From Clostridia bacterium (GTDB lineage Bacteria; Bacillota; Clostridia; Oscillospirales; Acutalibacteraceae): a stretch of DNA of 50,990 nt. Position 1 is the stretch's first letter. Each line of letters starts with the position of its first letter. The translations under genes were made by a program, and so were the position numbers. Of this stretch, positions 32,239 through 41,136 are shown one piece after another. The notes under the pieces were generated by a model. The model was not told the DNA's origin, did not search any database, and saw nothing but the letters and a program-made list of their open reading frames with translations. The DNA is taken from NCBI GenBank assembly GCA_017481575.1, contig JAFUPA010000021.1:1-50990 (forward strand), written 5' to 3'.

Positions 32239-34185
32239 TTAGAAAATAACTCTTGACTTTGTCTGCTCAACAACAAGGTTAACAAACTCGTCAATGCCCA
32301 TTGCACCGATGTCGCCTTCGCCACGCTTACGTACTGAAACGCAACCTGCCTCAATGTCCTTGTCACCCATAAGGAGCATATAAGGTACCTTTTCGAGCTG
32401 TGCTTCACGGATTTTATAACCGATTTTTTCACTTCTTGTGTCAACCTCACAGCGAATACCTGCCTTTTCGAGCTTATCCATAACCTCGTAAGCATAGTCG
32501 TGGTGTCTGTCAGCAATCGGGAGCAGCTTAACCTGTGTCGGAGCAAGCCATACAGGGAATGCACCTGCATACTTTTCAATAAGAAGAGCAAGTGTTCTTT
32601 CGTAACAGCCGATAGATGTACGGTGAATAATGTACGGGTTCTTCTTGCTGCCGTCAGAGTCTGTGTATTCCATACCGAACTTCTCTGCAAGCATCTGGTC
32701 GATCTGGATTGTGATAAGTGTATCTTCCTTGCCGAATACGTTTTTAATCTGAATATCAAGCTTCGGACCGTAGAATGCGGCTTCACCGATACCGATTTTG
32801 TACGGGATCTCAAGGTGGTCAAGAATTTTCTTCATAACTCCCTGAGCCTCGTCCCACTGCTCGGGAGTACCGATATATTTTTCTGTGTCAGCGGGATCCC
32901 ACTGTGAAAATCTGTATGAAACATCCTCATAAAGACCGAGTGTCTTAAGGCAATAAACTGCGAGCTCAAGACATCCCTTGAACTCCTCTTCAAGCTGGTC
33001 GGGACGGCACATAAGATGACCCTCTGAAATTGTGAACTGACGAACACGGATAAGACCGTGCATCTCGCCCGAAGCCTCGTTACGGAAGAGTGTAGATGTC
33101 TCGTTATAACGAAGCGGAAGGTCACGGTATGAGCGGGGTCTGTTAAGGTAAGCCTGGTACTGGAACGGGCAGGTCATCGGGCGAAGTGCAAATACTTCGT
33201 CGTCCTTCTCCTCGTCACCAAGAACGAACATACCGTCCTGATAGTGATCCCAGTGACCCGAAACCTTGTAAAGGTCGCTCTTTGCCATATAAGGTGTCTT
33301 TGTAAGAAGCCAGCCTCTTCTCTGCTCCTCGTCCTCGATGAAGCGCTGCATAAGCTGAATGATTCTTGCACCCTTCGGCAGAAGAATAGGGAGTCCCTGA
33401 CCGATGAGTTCGGAAGTTGTGAAAATCTCAAGCTCACGACCGAGCTTGTTGTGGTCACGCTTCTTTGCCTCTTCAACAGATGCAAGATATTCTTCCATCT
33501 CGTCCTTCTTTGTGAAAGCTGTTGCGTAAATTCTCTGGAGCATCTTCTTTGTTGAGTCGCCACGCCAGTATGCACCTGTGCAGGAGGTGAGCTTGTAAGC
33601 CTTTACTCTGCTTGTATCGGGGATATGAGGACCTGCGCAAAGCTCAACAAATTCGCCCTGCTTGAAGAAGGAAATCTTCTCGCCCTTGTCAGCGTGCTCC
33701 TTGATAAGCTCAACCTTGTAAATCTCGCCCTTTTCTTCCATCATTGCGATAGCCTCGTCGGGGTCAAGCTCAAAACGCTCAAGAGGAAGAGCCTCTTTGA
33801 CGATTTTCTTCATCTCTGCTTCAATTTTTTCAAGGTCTTCGGGTGAGAAAGCCTTGTCAACATCAAAATCGTAATAGAAACCGTTTGCAATGGCAGGACC
33901 GATTGCAAGCTTAGCTTCGGGGAAAAGTCTTTTAACTGCCTGTGCCATAATATGAGAAGCTGTGTGGCGGAATGCCTTTTTTGCTTCCTCGTCATCATCA
34001 AATGTAAGAATTTCAAGATTGCAGTCCTCGGTGATAGGTGTTCGCAGGTCTGCATATTCGCCGTTTATCTTGCAAAGACAAGCGGCTTTATAAAGCCCCA
34101 TGCCGAGATTTTTTGCAACCTCTGCGGCTGTAATGCCGTTGTCAAACTCTTTAACGACATCGCCTTTAAGTGTTACTTTTACCAT
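32239..34185 (-). CDS. thrS: Threonyl-tRNA synthetase
   Basis: This 648-residue class II synthetase charges tRNA(Thr). An N-terminal TGS domain (1-60) is followed by the N2 editing domain with the zinc-like HTASH motif (His74, His78). The catalytic core comes next (motif 2 RYNETSTLFRNEASGE, zinc cysteine in MTCPFQYQAY, motif 3 GCYERTLALLIEKYAG). The anticodon-binding domain follows (WLAPTQVKLLPIADRH). Length and all motifs are normal, so Ser-editing should be active. It is the first gene after a threonine T-box leader and has a strong AGGAGG site. Transcription starts about 250 bases upstream. Confidence 0.98.
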   Translation of the reverse strand: MVKVTLKGDVVKEFDNGITAAEVAKNLGMGLYKAACLCKINGEYADLRTPITEDCNLEILTFDDDEEAKKAFRHTASHIMAQAVKRLFPEAKLAIGPAIANGFYYDFDVDKAFSPEDLEKIEAEMKKIVKEALPLERFELDPDEAIAMMEEKGEIYKVELIKEHADKGEKISFFKQGEFVELCAGPHIPDTSRVKAYKLTSCTGAYWRGDSTKKMLQRIYATAFTKKDEMEEYLASVEEAKKRDHNKLGRELEIFTTSELIGQGLPILLPKGARIIQLMQRFIEDEEQRRGWLLTKTPYMAKSDLYKVSGHWDHYQDGMFVLGDEEKDDEVFALRPMTCPFQYQAYLNRPRSYRDLPLRYNETSTLFRNEASGEMHGLIRVRQFTISEGHLMCRPDQLEEEFKGCLELAVYCLKTLGLYEDVSYRFSQWDPADTEKYIGTPEQWDEAQGVMKKILDHLEIPYKIGIGEAAFYGPKLDIQIKNVFGKEDTLITIQIDQMLAEKFGMEYTDSDGSKKNPYIIHRTSIGCYERTLALLIEKYAGAFPVWLAPTQVKLLPIADRHHDYAYEVMDKLEKAGIRCEVDTRSEKIGYKIREAQLEKVPYMLLMGDKDIEAGCVSVRKRGEGDIGAMGIDEFVNLVVEQTKSRVIF

Positions 34186-34199
34186 TTAATATTCCTCCT

Positions 34200-34239
34200 T
34201 AAAATAAAAAAGCTTCATCCCAGTTTTCTGGGATGAAGC
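34200..34239 (-). terminator. T-box regulated terminator
   Basis: A perfect 12-bp stem with a 4-base loop (AAAA) is followed by a T-run. Its 5' side follows the T-box core, so antiterminator formation competes with it. Confidence 0.9.
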
Positions 34240-34440
34240 ATAAACTCCACGGTTCCACCCGAATTGCGATAAAATACCGCCTCTCTGACTGCCGTAACGT
34301 GGCAAAACGTCATTCCTTGTTTCGGAACGCTCTCCGCAGTGGTAACTGCCTCGCAAGTAATACCGCACTTTCACCAAATGTACGGCTCTCTGCAAAACCC
34401 GCCTGAAACAGCCTTCTGCATCAACGATTTTGATATTGAT
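34200..34440 (-). promoter_or_regulatory. T-box riboswitch (threonine) upstream of thrS
   Basis: The minus-strand leader contains AGAGAGCCG and GGTGAAAGTGCGG of Stem I. A possible specifier ACC (complement of 34341-34343, in GCAGTTACCACTGC) would be a Thr codon. The canonical T-box sequence GGGTGGAACCGTGG (34247-34260) pairs with the uncharged tRNA acceptor end. A terminator hairpin GCTTCATCCCAG/CTGGGATGAAGC with a TTTTTTATTTT tail (34200-34239) completes it. Uncharged tRNA(Thr) would favour the antiterminator and turn thrS on. The element class is secure; the specifier position is tentative. Confidence 0.93.
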
Positions 34441-34443
34441 ATA

Positions 34444-34472
34444 ATTGTATTACTTAAGAGGGGAATTGTCAA
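34444..34472 (-). promoter_or_regulatory. Promoter of the thrS T-box operon
   Basis: The minus strand has TTGACA (34467-34472), exactly 17 bp and TACAAT (34444-34449), just ahead of the T-box leader. Confidence 0.75.
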
Positions 34473-34601
34473 GAAAATATTTTTGCATTTCTATTCATAA
34501 TTTGTTCACACTTTTTATACAATTTCGCAAAAAAGAAAATATAAACTGATATACTGTTATGTTATGAAGAAAAGTATGTGTTTTTTTAGGAGAGATAAAA
34601 A

Positions 34602-36248
34602 TTGGCGAAGAATAAAACTAAAGTAAATTATACCAATTACGGCGACTTCCCCGATATGGATACTGTCAAGGAAATCGTCCTGTACGGTGCTAAAAAAGGC
34701 GGCACCAAAAAACATCTTGTTTTCAACAACTTTGAAGGCAAAGTGCAGGAAAAGAACTTTAGCGAAACCTTTTATGACCTGACAGGTATCGGTCAGTATC
34801 TTTATGACCTTGGAATGAAGGATAAAAAGGTTGCAATCCTCAGCGAAAACAGCTTTTACTGGGCAATGGTATATTATGCTTGCGCAACCTCAAAGCTTAC
34901 CGCAGTTCCGCTTGACCCGAAGCTTACTGATGCAGACCTTACCGAGCTTATGGTAAGAAGCGGATGCAGCGCAATTATTTATACAAAAGAGTTTGAAAGT
35001 GCTGTCAAGATGATGAAAGCAACAGACGGTGTTGTTCTCACAGAGTATATCAAATTTGAAGAGTTTGACGAGCTTGTCAAAAAAGGCCACGAAAGCCTTG
35101 ATGCAGGCAACAAGAGCTACCTTGACGAGGAAGTCAAAGCCGACGATGTTGCATTCATTGTATACACTTCAGGCACAACAGGTAAGAGCAAGGGCGTTAT
35201 GCTCACTCACAAGAATGTTGCATCAAATGCAATTGCAACCTGCCGTGCAATGACAGCAAGCCACACAATCGCATTTCTCCCGTTCCACCACACACTTTCT
35301 TGGGCAAGTGCTCTCATTGCAAGCCCTCTTCTTGCAGAGTGGGGCTATATCTGCAAGAGTCTTAAGGATATTCAGAAGGATATGGTTGAATATCATCCCC
35401 AGCACTTCTCCGCAGTTCCTCTTGCCGTTGAAACAATTTATAAAAAGATTTGGTACACAGCAAAGAAAACAGGCAGAGATGAAATCCTCAAAAAAGGTCT
35501 TAAAATCAGCAACTTCCTTATGAAGTTCGGCATTGACGTCAGACGTAAGCTCTTTAAAGAGGTTATCGAAAACCTTGGCGGCGAGCTTGAAATGATTATC
35601 TGCGGCGGTGCTTACCTTGATACAAAGTATGAAAAAGGTCTCTACGATATGGGTATTCAGGTCGTAAACGGCTACGGAATCACAGAGTGTTCACCCGTTG
35701 TTACCTGTAACAGACTTGACGATTTCCGTTTTGGCAGCGCAGGTAAGGCACTTGACTGTAACGAGATTAAAATCAACGACCCCGACGAGGACGGAGTTGG
35801 CGAGGTTTATGTCCGTGGTACAAATGTTATGAAGGGCTACTACGACGACCCCGAAGCAACAGCAGAGGCTTTTGACGGCGAATGGTTCAAGACAGGTGAC
35901 TACGGCTATCTTGATAAGGACGGTTTCCTCTACTTCCGTGGCAGAAAGAAGAACCTTATCGTTTTGAGCAACGGCAAAAACGTTTCTCCTGAGGAGCTTG
36001 AAGACAAGCTTTCAGGTATCGAATACGTTAAGGAAGTCGTTGTCTACGAGGAAAACGGAGCAATCACCGCTGAATTCTGGCTTGACACAGTTGAACAGCC
36101 CGATGCAAAGGAAAAAATCAAGGCTGATGTCCGTGAATTCAACAAGTCTATGCCCGTGTTCAAGCAGGTTACAAAGGTTAAGACACGTGACACAGAATTC
36201 CCCAAGACAACAACTCTCAAAATTAAGAGAAATTACAACAAGAAATAA
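34602..36248 (+). CDS. AMP-binding acyl-CoA synthetase, paralogue of 3607-5322
   Basis: This 548-residue ANL-superfamily ligase probably forms acyl-CoA from a fatty acid. The P-loop YTSGTTGKSKGVMLTH (about 188-203), LPFHHTLSW, NGYGITECSP, FKTGDYGYLDKDG, the hinge FRGRKKNLIVLSNGKNVSPEE and the C-terminal TTTLKIKR lysine site are all present. It shares these and other stretches (for example AVPLAVETIYKKIW) with the ligase at 3607-5322. The start is a TTG at 34602, 7 bases after AGGAGAG; no ATG is placed suitably. Such a weak codon may limit its level. It is a single-gene unit. Confidence 0.9.
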   Translation: MAKNKTKVNYTNYGDFPDMDTVKEIVLYGAKKGGTKKHLVFNNFEGKVQEKNFSETFYDLTGIGQYLYDLGMKDKKVAILSENSFYWAMVYYACATSKLTAVPLDPKLTDADLTELMVRSGCSAIIYTKEFESAVKMMKATDGVVLTEYIKFEEFDELVKKGHESLDAGNKSYLDEEVKADDVAFIVYTSGTTGKSKGVMLTHKNVASNAIATCRAMTASHTIAFLPFHHTLSWASALIASPLLAEWGYICKSLKDIQKDMVEYHPQHFSAVPLAVETIYKKIWYTAKKTGRDEILKKGLKISNFLMKFGIDVRRKLFKEVIENLGGELEMIICGGAYLDTKYEKGLYDMGIQVVNGYGITECSPVVTCNRLDDFRFGSAGKALDCNEIKINDPDEDGVGEVYVRGTNVMKGYYDDPEATAEAFDGEWFKTGDYGYLDKDGFLYFRGRKKNLIVLSNGKNVSPEELEDKLSGIEYVKEVVVYEENGAITAEFWLDTVEQPDAKEKIKADVREFNKSMPVFKQVTKVKTRDTEFPKTTTLKIKRNYNKK

Positions 36249-36252
36249 TTTT

Positions 36253-36280
36253 AAAACGCACTCGTCGAGTGCGTTTTTTT
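36253..36280 (+). terminator. Terminator after acyl-CoA synthetase gene 2
   Basis: A palindrome AAAACGCACTCGtCGAGTGCG is followed by a TTTTTTT run at 36274-36280. Confidence 0.8.
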
Positions 36281-36337
36281 CTTTGTATAATACTTTTTTA
36301 ACAAATTTGTGTTATAATTCAGAATGGAGGTGTAGGT

Positions 36338-37009
36338 ATGGTTAAAATTCTTGTAGTTGAAGACAATGCACAGCTTAACAAAAGCGTATGCTCATACCTT
36401 AATGCAAACGGATATGAATGTACGGGTTGCCTTAATGCAGGCGAGGCTTATGATGTTATGGACTCAAATTCGTTTGATTTGATTATTACCGATATTATGA
36501 TGCCCGAAATTGACGGTTACGAGTTCGCACGTGAGGTGCGTTCTGTCAATCAGGATATACCGATTCTGTTTATGACCGCAAAGGACGATTTTAACTCAAA
36601 ACGCAGGGGATACAGCGTCGGAGCAGACGACTATATGGTAAAGCCTGTTGACCTCGAAGAGATGCTTTTGCGCATCGGCGCACTTCTTCGCCGTTCAAAT
36701 ATTTCAAAAAGCAAGCGTCTTGAGGTTGGCTCTCTTGTTCTCGATTCCGAGGAACACACGGCATACATCGACGGCGAGGAAATAAACCTTACCGTCAGGG
36801 AATTCAACATTCTTTTCAAGCTTCTGTCCTATCCCAAGAAGACATTTACACGCTCACAGCTTATGGATGAATTCTGGAGCTATGATTCTGCTTCGGGCTC
36901 GAGAACGGTCGATGTCTATATGACCAAAATCCGTGAGAAAATTTCTTCTTGTAAAGATTTTGAAATTGTCACCGTCCACGGCCTCGGCTACAAGGCGGTG
37001 TTAAAATGA
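36338..37009 (+). CDS. OmpR-family response regulator
   Basis: This 223-residue protein has a receiver domain (1-120) with acidic pocket residues (VVEDN), phospho-acceptor Asp52 in IITDIMMPE, Thr in FMTAKDD and Lys in VKPVD. A winged-helix DNA-binding domain follows (about 125-223: LTVREFNILFKLLSYPKKTF, RTVDVYMTKIREKI). It would act as a transcription factor activated by the next gene's kinase. Their genes overlap by 4 bases (ATGA), indicating coupled translation. A TATAAT (36313-36318) lies upstream without a clear -35 box. The ribosome site is GGAGGTG. Likely targets include the lipase downstream, but that is inference. Confidence 0.95.
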   Translation: MVKILVVEDNAQLNKSVCSYLNANGYECTGCLNAGEAYDVMDSNSFDLIITDIMMPEIDGYEFAREVRSVNQDIPILFMTAKDDFNSKRRGYSVGADDYMVKPVDLEEMLLRIGALLRRSNISKSKRLEVGSLVLDSEEHTAYIDGEEINLTVREFNILFKLLSYPKKTFTRSQLMDEFWSYDSASGSRTVDVYMTKIREKISSCKDFEIVTVHGLGYKAVLK

Positions 37010-38067
37010 TAGTTCCCAAAATCAAAAAAATACTTAAAGTAATTTTGTATTTCGTTCCGTTTTTTCTGTTGCTTTCGTTCGTTGTAACCTGTTGCTTTTT
37101 GCTGTTTTTAAGATCAATGGATCTTGATGTTGCACTCGTTACCAAAAATGCAAAAGTAACCTTTTTAAATATTATATTCTTAAGCTTTCTTGTAACATCA
37201 ATGGATTTTATCCGAAGAAAGCTCACAATAGAAAGAAATGTTAAGAAAATAAGCAAATCGCTTAAGGAAATCACGGCAGGCAAATTTGATGTTAAAATCG
37301 CTACCGTTCCGAGTGTTCTCGACACAACAAATCTTAATACGATAATCAACGACATCAATCTGATGACCGAGGAGCTTTCGGGTCTTGAGAATTTAAGAAG
37401 CGACTTTATTTCAAGCGTTTCCCACGAGATGAAAACTCCGCTTACCGTAATCAAGAATTATGCAACAATTCTGCAAAGCCCCGACCTTGAAGAGGAAAAA
37501 CGCCTGGAATATGCAAAGGCGATATCCGATGCTTCGGGCAGGCTTGCAAGTATGGTTACTAATGTACTTAAATTAAATAAGCTTGAAAATCAGCAGATTT
37601 TCCCCACAGCAGGCAAGTACGACCTCGGCGAACAGTTGAGGGAATGTATACTCGGCTTTGAAAATGAGTTGGAGAAGAAAGAAATTGAAATAGAAACAGA
37701 TATTCCTGATGATGTTGTTATCCGGGCAGACAGTGAGTTGTTAAGTCTTGTATGGAATAATCTTATTTCCAATGCAATCAAATTTACTGCTGACGGCGGA
37801 AAGGTGAGCGTATCGCTCAAAGATGAGGAACACGTTGTTTTGGTTACGGTAAAGGATACGGGTTGCGGAATGTCTGCAACTGTCGGTGAACATATCTTTG
37901 AAAAGTTTTATCAGGGTGATTCCTCACACGCAACCAAGGGTAATGGCTTGGGTCTGGCACTTGTCAAGCGTGTTATAGATATTACAGGCAGTGAGATTTT
38001 TGTTGACAGTACGGTAGGCGAGGGCTCAACTTTTACCGTAAAGCTTTTCAAAAAAAGGCTGATTTAA
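37006..38067 (+). CDS. Sensor histidine kinase
   Basis: This 353-residue membrane kinase has two N-terminal membrane segments (about 8-35 and 52-68) with a very short outside loop (about 15 residues), then a HAMP-like linker (about 70-125). The DHp domain carries phospho-acceptor His140 in SVSHEMKTPLTVIKN. The ATPase domain shows N (LVWNNLISNAIKFT), G1 (DTGCGMS), F and G2 (GNGLGLALVKR) boxes. The tiny extracellular loop suggests sensing within the membrane, as in intramembrane-sensing kinases tied to envelope stress. It pairs with the preceding regulator. Confidence 0.93.
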   Translation: MIVPKIKKILKVILYFVPFFLLLSFVVTCCFLLFLRSMDLDVALVTKNAKVTFLNIIFLSFLVTSMDFIRRKLTIERNVKKISKSLKEITAGKFDVKIATVPSVLDTTNLNTIINDINLMTEELSGLENLRSDFISSVSHEMKTPLTVIKNYATILQSPDLEEEKRLEYAKAISDASGRLASMVTNVLKLNKLENQQIFPTAGKYDLGEQLRECILGFENELEKKEIEIETDIPDDVVIRADSELLSLVWNNLISNAIKFTADGGKVSVSLKDEEHVVLVTVKDTGCGMSATVGEHIFEKFYQGDSSHATKGNGLGLALVKRVIDITGSEIFVDSTVGEGSTFTVKLFKKRLI

Positions 38068-38145
38068 CATTTCTTTAACAAATTTTTATCACGAAACAAA
38101 CAAGACAGCTTTATTATTCTCATAAACCAATCGGAGGCTTTTGCA

Positions 38146-38517
38146 TTGAAAGAAAGATTTAAACTTAAATATTCAGCTCCCGAAAACGACGAGCTTGATG
38201 TTATTCGCTCAAAATATGTAAAAAAAGAAACACAGCTCAGCAAAATGGACGAGCTTCGCCGCCTTGATGCGAGCGCAGAAAATAAGGCGACGGTAATTCC
38301 TTTGGTCGTCGGCACAGTCGGCACACTTATTCTCGGTTTGGGTATGAGCTGTGCTATGGTGTGGAATTTGATGGCTTTGGGCATCGTTATCGGTGTTATT
38401 GGTATTCTTATTGCCGCTATAGCTTACCCGTTGTATCAGAGAGTGCTCAAAAAGCATAGGGATAAAATCGCACCTGATGTTTTGCGACTTATTGATGAAA
38501 TTAAAAATTCAAAATAA
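38146..38517 (+). CDS. Small hypothetical membrane protein (123 residues)
   Basis: I do not recognise this family. The protein has a charged N-terminal half (KERFKLKYSAPENDELDVIR, then a helical KKETQLSKMDELRRL). Two hydrophobic segments follow (about 48-68 and 72-92: IPLVVGTVGTLILGLG, LMALGIVIGVIGILIAAIAY), then a basic amphipathic tail. A TTG start at 38146 follows CGGAGGC at 8 bases. It lies between the two-component genes and the lipase gene in one transcription unit, so it may modulate the sensor or assist the envelope, which is inference. Confidence 0.75.
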   Translation: MKERFKLKYSAPENDELDVIRSKYVKKETQLSKMDELRRLDASAENKATVIPLVVGTVGTLILGLGMSCAMVWNLMALGIVIGVIGILIAAIAYPLYQRVLKKHRDKIAPDVLRLIDEIKNSK

Positions 38518-38542
38518 TTAAAAATAAAGAGAGGTCGTTCAA

Positions 38543-39793
38543 ATGATTAAATCGTTAATTGCTTTGTGGACATCCTTTGTAATGCTTTTCGCTTCTCTTG
38601 TGCCGACAACCGTGCCAAGCACAGATGCACAGAACGAGAGCTATCCTTACGTTTTTGTCCACGGTCTTATGGGATGGGGCGAAGGAGAAGGTATTGACGA
38701 TGATATCCCGTATTGGGGTGCAACTGCGTGCGACTTAATTGAAAATCTCCGTGCAGAGGGCTATGAATGTTATGCCGCTTCGGTCGGACCTCTGTCAAGC
38801 AACTGGGACAGAGCCTGCGAGCTTTATGCACAGCTTACGGGCACAACAGTTGACTACGGTGAGGCACATTCTGCGGAGCACAACCACTCACGCTACGGCA
38901 GAACATACTCGGAACCGCTTTTTGAGGGTTGGGGTAAGGACAAGAAAGTCAACCTCATCGGTCATAGCCTCGGCGGCACGACAGTACGCTTGCTTGAAAG
39001 TTTGCTTACTGACGGTGACAGCACTGAAATTGCGGCAACTCCTGCCGAAGAGCTTTCACCGCTTTTCGCAGGCGGCAACACAGGTCTTGTAAATGCTGTT
39101 GTTACAGTATGCGCACCTAATAACGGCTCAACACTTGCATATCTTGCGGAAGAACTCTTTTTAACCGATGTTCTCAAAACCCTTGCCTTTACTTACGCAG
39201 GCTTTATGGGACGTTCATTTTTGAACGGATATTTCGATTTCCACCTCGAGCACTTCGGACTTACCGATGTTCCGGGCGGTGAAAAGGCTTCACAGTATAT
39301 AACCTTAGCTGTTTCTGACCTCGTTGCAAGAGAAGATGACAGCGTTGTCTACGACCTTTCACCAGAGGGTGCTTTGACGCTCAACGAAAGGGCAGATTTG
39401 AGCGAAGACACATACTATTTCTCATATGCCTTTTCAACCACCACACAGGAAAAACTCACGGGCTTCCATTTGCCCATTCCGTCAACAATGGCATTGCTCG
39501 GCATTTTCGGCACAATGATTGGCACATATAAGGAAAACCGCATCACCGATTATCCTATTGACGAAACATGGTTTGAAAACGACGGACTTGTCAATCTCAA
39601 ATCCGCACTTTATCCCTTTGACGATGCGCATACGGACTATGATCCCGAAAATATACAAAGCGGTATCTGGAACGTGATGCCCGTCAGCATAGGTGACCAC
39701 GGCTCTGCAATCGGACTCGGCTCGAGCGAAGAAGCCGTTATGGAGTTTTACATTTCAATGATAGAAACTATCAATTCAATACCTTCCAAGTAA
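38543..39793 (+). CDS. Secreted triacylglycerol lipase, family I.5-like
   Basis: This 416-residue enzyme has a signal peptide (residues 1-29) and the alpha/beta-hydrolase features of staphylococcal and Geobacillus lipases. The oxyanion motif VFVHGLMGWGEGEG and then YWG come first. The zinc/calcium-site region YGEAHSAEHNHSRYGRTY follows, and the nucleophile elbow GHSLGG gives Ser142. A late NDGLVN (Asp) and GDHGSAIG (His) complete a triad. It should cleave acylglycerols outside the cell. It lies 25 bases after a small membrane protein gene and behind a two-component system, which may control it. The ribosome site is AGAGAGG. Confidence 0.88.
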   Translation: MIKSLIALWTSFVMLFASLVPTTVPSTDAQNESYPYVFVHGLMGWGEGEGIDDDIPYWGATACDLIENLRAEGYECYAASVGPLSSNWDRACELYAQLTGTTVDYGEAHSAEHNHSRYGRTYSEPLFEGWGKDKKVNLIGHSLGGTTVRLLESLLTDGDSTEIAATPAEELSPLFAGGNTGLVNAVVTVCAPNNGSTLAYLAEELFLTDVLKTLAFTYAGFMGRSFLNGYFDFHLEHFGLTDVPGGEKASQYITLAVSDLVAREDDSVVYDLSPEGALTLNERADLSEDTYYFSYAFSTTTQEKLTGFHLPIPSTMALLGIFGTMIGTYKENRITDYPIDETWFENDGLVNLKSALYPFDDAHTDYDPENIQSGIWNVMPVSIGDHGSAIGLGSSEEAVMEFYISMIETINSIPSK

Positions 39794-39795
39794 CA

Positions 39796-39830
39796 GCAAA
39801 ACCACGACCGTTTATCGGCCGTGGTTTTGC
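39796..39830. terminator. Bidirectional terminator
   Basis: A long stem GCAAAACCACG/CGTGGTTTTGC with an inner CCG/CGG pair separates the convergent lipase and VanY genes. The T-run is part of the stem, followed by TTTAAT. Confidence 0.75.
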
Positions 39831-39831
39831 T

Positions 39832-40539
39832 TTAATCAAGTTGTTCTATATATTCTTCTAAACAAATTCCCTTTTCATAAATTTCCCGTGCCGCTTCTTT
39901 GCCTACATATCTGTAGTGCCACGGCTCGTAAATTATCCCCGTAATATCGGTTTTGTCGGCAGGGTAGCGGTTTATAAACCCGTACTTGTGAGCGTTTTCA
40001 GCAAGCCAGTTGTAAACATCTTCAGCTTTGCACTTTTCTGTATCAGCGTTTATGTCAACTGCAATCCCGAGCTGATGCTCACTTGTGCCGGGCACGGCAA
40101 CCCACTTTTCAGCAAGCTCCTTTGCTTCGGCAGGGGAGTTTCCTTCTTTTTCGTAAGCCTCCTGCTTTTGGTCAAGCAGCTTTTGCTGTTCGGTTGCCGT
40201 CCTGTAACCCTGTGCCACAAAAAGCTCAAGCCCCGTCGAGCGTGCATCGTCAAACATTGCCTGCAGCTCGGGGTAAATACGCTCGTCCACCTTTTCACCG
40301 TTGGAAAGCTTAAGCAGTTCAACCTCATAATCCTCGGGTATGTAATTATCCTTGTTTATCAGTATAAGATTCCACCCGTGCTCGGTTGATGCAACATTCT
40401 GTCCCGTACCCGAAAAAGCCGACAGATTTTCGGGCGAAAACACACCGCTTGCCGCCACAGCAAACGACACGGCAAAAGCTAGAAAAACCAGCAAAGCATA
40501 AAACTTAAATTTGCTTTTTTTCTTCGTCCTTTTTGCCAT
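39832..40539 (-). CDS. VanY-type D-alanyl-D-alanine carboxypeptidase
   Basis: This 235-residue protein has an N-terminal signal or anchor (basic MAKRTKKKSKFKF then a hydrophobic run to about 33) and a peptidase M15B domain. Zinc motifs are complete: PGTSEHQLGIAVDI (His and Asp) and EPWHYRYVG (His). The upstream VAQGYRT is typical. It trims the terminal D-Ala of peptidoglycan stem peptides outside the membrane. The start follows AGGAGGTG. It is the last gene in the block with GntR, the ABC exporter and a hypothetical protein, 14 bases after the latter, which links cell-wall trimming to that system. Confidence 0.9.
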   Translation of the reverse strand: MAKRTKKKSKFKFYALLVFLAFAVSFAVAASGVFSPENLSAFSGTGQNVASTEHGWNLILINKDNYIPEDYEVELLKLSNGEKVDERIYPELQAMFDDARSTGLELFVAQGYRTATEQQKLLDQKQEAYEKEGNSPAEAKELAEKWVAVPGTSEHQLGIAVDINADTEKCKAEDVYNWLAENAHKYGFINRYPADKTDITGIIYEPWHYRYVGKEAAREIYEKGICLEEYIEQLD

Positions 40540-40553
40540 ATGTTTTCACCTCC

Positions 40554-41102
40554 TTAAATTTCAAAATGAATTTCTGTTTCCTTCAAATTGTCAAGTTTGA
40601 TTTTTTCTTCTGTGCTTTCAGTAACACGTTTGCCCGTTTCGTCGATGTGCGGATAAGTGTACTCTACATAACAAATGGCATACCATTCGCCGTCTGTTTC
40701 TTTGATCTGAATGTCAACATCTATATCCGCAATGTGCCAGCTGTTTGTGTTGAAAAATACAAATTTAAAATCAAGGTCATCTGCACCCATAAAATATTCA
40801 TCATTGGTTTTATTATACATCTCTTCGTTATCTGCAACTAAACCGAAGTTGTATATTCCGTAATCGCCGCCTTTTATCTTAAACTTTCCCTTGTCATTAT
40901 CAAGAACAGTTTTTTCATCCTCTTCAAAGTAATAATACTGTTCAGAACATTCAACATTTTCACCGTTTAACATAATCGAATAGTTAATCGTAAATCTGCT
41001 GAACGGATATATACGGTGATATATAGGTACTGCAGTAAGCATAAACACAAAGCTGACAACTGCAACCAATAATGCGATGATGAATATTTTGATTTTTTGC
41101 AA
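40554..41102 (-). CDS. Membrane-anchored hypothetical protein (182 residues)
   Basis: I do not recognise this family. An N-terminal hydrophobic anchor (KIFIIALLVAVVSFVFMLTA, residues 5-24) precedes an extracellular, beta-rich acidic domain of about 155 residues with several aromatic strands (SEQYYYFEEDE, EWYAICYVEYTYPH). No catalytic motif is visible. It lies 34 bases after the third permease gene and 14 bases before the vanY-type gene, so it is probably co-transcribed. A substrate-binding, sensing or accessory subunit for the large permeases is possible but unproved. The ribosome site GAGGTG is good. Confidence 0.75.
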   Translation of the reverse strand: MQKIKIFIIALLVAVVSFVFMLTAVPIYHRIYPFSRFTINYSIMLNGENVECSEQYYYFEEDEKTVLDNDKGKFKIKGGDYGIYNFGLVADNEEMYNKTNDEYFMGADDLDFKFVFFNTNSWHIADIDVDIQIKETDGEWYAICYVEYTYPHIDETGKRVTESTEEKIKLDNLKETEIHFEI

Positions 41103-41136
41103 AACCTCACCTCGGCTTTTGACAACCCTTGATTAT

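Noticed and set aside
32226-32822. A 198-codon minus-strand frame overlapping the thrS end
   Set aside because: It is a frame-shifted shadow of thrS, with low-complexity Ser/Arg/Leu content.
34240-34395. Open frame inside the thrS leader
   Set aside because: It is wholly within the T-box, whose conserved GGGTGGAACC core and terminator explain the sequence.
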